From: Calderihabitans maritimus
GTDB lineage: Bacteria; Bacillota; KKC1; Calderihabitantales; Calderihabitantaceae
Assembly (NCBI RefSeq): GCF_002207765.1
Contig: NZ_BDGJ01000215.1
Span: 60,334-96,785, forward strand
Reading direction: 5' to 3'
DNA length: 36,452 nt
Part shown: positions 34,348-36,452 of the stretch, piece after piece
Position numbering within the stretch: position 1 is the first letter of the stretch
How the letters are laid out: each line of letters begins with the position of its first letter
Position numbers and translations under genes: made by a program
The notes under the pieces: generated by a model
The model's input: only the letters and a program-made list of their open reading frames with translations
Told to the model about the DNA's origin: nothing
Databases searched by the model: none

Positions 34348-35592
34348 ATGCCTAATCCAGATCCCTATACCTACTTCCAGGTAGGCTCCTTATATAAACG
34401 CAAAGACATCCATGACCTCTTCGGCGGTCAGCGCCAGGGCGGTATTAGTACCCCTTCTCGCTACCCCGTTATTTTCCTTTTTTCCAGCAAGCGCGGTAAA
34501 GAGTTTGGTTACCAGGACGGTTGGAAAGATGACGGCTTATATTACTACACTGGTGAAGGACAAGTTGGGGACATGACCTTCACACGAGGTAACCTAGCCA
34601 TAAAAAACCACTTAAAAGACGGTAAGGACCTCTTTCTTTTTGAAACTGAAGGGGACCTACGCCGTTTCATAGGTAGAATGAGCCTTGTCGGCTATGAGGA
34701 AGTTACCATACCTGATATAAAAGGTAACCTAAGGAAAGGGATACTTTTCAAGCTAATCCCCCAAGATGCCAGTATAGAACCCGAACCCCTCCCGTACCCT
34801 GAAAAATACGAAAAACCTGAGAAAAGAAGCTTCCACGACCTACGACAAGCAGCATTTAACGCGATTAAAGCCGATGGCAACGTTGCAGACAGCCGAGAAG
34901 CCAAGGCCAGATATTATTTCAGAAGTAATATCATTGCCTCCTACGTTAGAAACAGAGCCTACGGCTTTTGTGAGGCCTGCGGGAAGTTTGCTCCTTTTAA
35001 TACAACCAACGGCCAGCCGTACCTTGAACCCCATCACATTAGGAGAAGATCCGATGGAGGGCCTGACAGGCCAGAATTTATGATTGCCCTTTGCCCTAAC
35101 TGTCATCGGAAAGCTCACCACGGAGCCGACCAAAAGAAATTTAATCAGGCGCTTTTACAAAAAGCTCAGTGGATAGAACGATCTCTGTTTAATAGCACAC
35201 TTAAGTATGTGACAGCTGCCCTAACTATTGATAATGAAGGCCGGATTCTTATAGCAAGAAGACCAACAAAGGGTGTTTTAGGCGACCACTGGGAATTTCC
35301 GGGTGGGAAGTTTGAGGAGAATGAAACATTAGAAGAGTGCCTGAAGCGTGAGCTTAAGGAAGAGTTAAACCTCACCGTGGAAATTGAACGCCCATTTATG
35401 CTAGTTGACCACGATTATGAGAAATTTCAAATTAGGCTTTTTACATATATCTGCAAGCCAATGAATAGTAATTTAAAGCTAAATGAGCATTCAAAGTATG
35501 TCTGGATCAAACTGAAAAACCTAAAAAACTATAAGTTTACTGGTGCAGATAAAAGGTTGATTGAAATTATGCTAGCACACACTTCATTATAA
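34348..35592 (+). CDS. SRA-HNH modified-DNA endonuclease fused to a Nudix (MutT-like) domain
   Basis: 414 residues; GAGGTGA 7 bases before ATG 34348. Residues 10-137 match the SRA-like modified-base reader of ScoMcrA-type enzymes (FGGQRQGGISTPSRYP, GYQDGW, YYTGEGQVGDMTFTRGN, AIKNH). Residues 200-258 are an HNH nuclease with zinc ligands C208, C211, C249, C252 and catalytic YLEPHHIRRRSDGG. Residues 285-414 are a Nudix hydrolase with the box G320-x5-E326-x7-R334-E335-L-x-E338-E339 and LGDHWEFPGG before it; the usual late Gly is Asn341. SRA-HNH proteins cleave DNA with modified cytosine, while MutT-like domains hydrolyse modified nucleotides. Their fusion is unusual and suggests action on both polymer and precursor forms of a modified base (inference). 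Confidence 0.85.
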   Translation: MPNPDPYTYFQVGSLYKRKDIHDLFGGQRQGGISTPSRYPVIFLFSSKRGKEFGYQDGWKDDGLYYYTGEGQVGDMTFTRGNLAIKNHLKDGKDLFLFETEGDLRRFIGRMSLVGYEEVTIPDIKGNLRKGILFKLIPQDASIEPEPLPYPEKYEKPEKRSFHDLRQAAFNAIKADGNVADSREAKARYYFRSNIIASYVRNRAYGFCEACGKFAPFNTTNGQPYLEPHHIRRRSDGGPDRPEFMIALCPNCHRKAHHGADQKKFNQALLQKAQWIERSLFNSTLKYVTAALTIDNEGRILIARRPTKGVLGDHWEFPGGKFEENETLEECLKRELKEELNLTVEIERPFMLVDHDYEKFQIRLFTYICKPMNSNLKLNEHSKYVWIKLKNLKNYKFTGADKRLIEIMLAHTSL

Positions 35593-35621
35593 AGCAGGTT
35601 ACAAAGGGGGGGGATTTCAAA

Positions 35622-36082
35622 ATGTCAAAAGAAAAACTGCCTCAAAATATCCAAGAATTGATCATGGATATTGGAGAAAAACGGTTTTATTCCGACTTTT
35701 TCTCCTAGTTAAAGATACCAAGTGGGAGGTTTACAAAAGCGTTGGAGACAAGGGATGTGATATAGTTCTCATTAACGCAACAAATAACCAAAAAGTAAAA
35801 GTAGAAGTGAAGACTAGGCAGCGACTTTATACCACTAGCAATCACAAATCATTTCATTTTACGATAACCGAAAGCGAATACAACGGTTGCGATTTCTTGA
35901 TCGCTTATTGGTTTGAGAAACAGTATTTCTTTGTAGTACCCAAAGAGGAACTTGTCAAGACAAGTAGTTATAACAAAATTTTATATAGATTTACAGTATA
36001 TGAAAAGAGCGATGGAACATTAAAAGACACTTGCAAAAAATATTTAGATAAATGGGATTTATTAATGAATAAGCTGCAGTGA
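35622..36082 (+). pseudogene. PD-(D/E)XK nuclease-like gene broken by a frameshift
   Basis: ATG 35622 with a long G-run ribosome binding site opens MSKEKLPQNIQELIMDIGEK, then RFYSDFFS, and stops at TAG 35706. In the next frame the protein continues LLVKDTKWEVYKSVGDKG, then CDIVLI and KVKVEVKTRQRLY, to a stop at 36082. GDKGCDIVL followed by VKVEVKTRQ is the D-x-n-E-x-K pattern of PD-(D/E)XK nucleases. The break lies at TTTTT (35697-35701): one T too few, or a -1 shift on this run, restores one 154-residue frame. It could be a real mutation, a sequencing error or programmed frameshifting. Confidence 0.65.
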
Positions 36083-36238
36083 TTAATTATCAGGGAAATC
36101 TCCCCCATGCGCAAACTCTATGTTTTGTTGCTGTTTATATTATTGCTTGCCTTTTTGAGTCATAAGATAACGCACCTCGTTCTTCATAGTGACATTTTAT
36201 CACGATACTCTACAAGCATATCACAAAATAAAATTGTT
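36083..36238. other. Intergenic stretch before the terminal membrane protein gene
   Basis: No gene. AT-rich, with no clear hairpin terminator for the broken nuclease gene. Confidence 0.35.
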
Positions 36239-36247
36239 TGATATAAT
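36239..36247 (+). promoter_or_regulatory. Extended -10 promoter of the terminal membrane protein gene
   Basis: TG-A-TATAAT at 36239-36247 is a perfect extended -10 element, 38 bases before ATG 36286. The -35 region is weak (no TTGACA-like box 17 bases upstream). Confidence 0.45.
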
Positions 36248-36285
36248 AAAAGCAATACTTCCACCACAAAGGCAGGTTGATTTTT

Positions 36286-36452
36286 ATGCCTTTTTTACTT
36301 ATGCTGCTTTTACTCCTTTTATTCTTCCCCTATCTTGTGGTACCGTTTCTTATTTTCCATGTAATAGGCTTTTTGTTTTTAATTCCTTATGTACTCATTT
36401 TCAATTCTTTTTTCAACGTGATTACGATACCATGGCAGATTTTAAAAATAGC
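36286..36452 (+). CDS. N-terminal part of a highly hydrophobic membrane protein, cut by window
   Basis: ATG 36286 follows AGGCAGG. The visible 55 residues are almost entirely hydrophobic (MPFLLMLLLLLLFFPYLVV and onward, with FLIFHVIGFLFLIPYVLIF), giving two membrane segments. The gene runs past the right edge. No family can be assigned. Confidence 0.65.
   Translation, partial: MPFLLMLLLLLLFFPYLVVPFLIFHVIGFLFLIPYVLIFNSFFNVITIPWQILKI

Overview
The window looks like a defence island from a Gram-positive bacterium of the Clostridia (inference). Support: many AGGAGG-type ribosome binding sites, frequent GTG and TTG starts, a RpoD-like sigma factor, and short DUF4236, DUF4238 and ImmA/IrrE-like sequences that are common in Bacillota. 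The genome is of moderate GC. The MBL gene and the IscB region are visibly more GC-rich than the long AT-rich central block, which suggests that the block was acquired. No rRNA, tRNA, CRISPR array, integrase or intact transposase was seen.

Left edge (1-5.1 kb): a truncated IscB nuclease gene with its upstream omega-RNA; a 50-residue DUF4236 protein with a terminator; a broken ImmA/IrrE-like remnant; an orphan PD-(D/E)XK nuclease-like protein; and a beta-CASP/metallo-beta-lactamase hydrolase.

Central block (5.4-24.7 kb, all on the minus strand) is the most striking part. In transcription order it carries: a sigma-70 factor with two copies of a region-1.1-like module; a DrmA-like DISARM helicase; a DrmB-like DUF1998 protein; then, after a 0.75 kb gap, a DNA methyltransferase, a NurA-type nuclease, a HerA-type translocase, a 1961-residue STAND-like ATPase and a last protein that resembles a degenerate ATPase. 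Gene pairs overlap or nearly touch (drmB abuts drmA, the nurA stop overlaps the herA start, the methylase stop lies 3 bases before nurA). I know of no described system with this composition. It looks like a DISARM core in which a HerA-NurA resection machine and a giant ATPase replace DrmC/DrmD, headed by a dedicated sigma factor. That reading is inference.

Middle right (25-31 kb): a graveyard with a decayed mismatch-specific DNA glycosylase, a decayed operon ending in an HExxH peptidase, a fragment of a second MBL gene and a second ImmA/IrrE remnant, interleaved with live cargo. The live cargo is a small unknown ORF, a NucS-like nuclease with an excisionase-type HTH partner behind a promoter with repeated sites, and a DUF4238 protein. 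The ImmA and MBL remnants on the right mirror, in inverted orientation, the ImmA remnant and MBL gene on the left, so the 23 kb core is bracketed by a decayed inverted duplication.

Right end (30.9-36.4 kb): an AAA ATPase paired with a HEPN/zinc-ribbon protein, a membrane protein, an SRA-HNH-Nudix fusion (McrA-like modified-DNA restriction enzyme joined to a MutT-like domain), a PD-(D/E)XK gene broken at a T run, and the start of a hydrophobic protein cut by the window edge.
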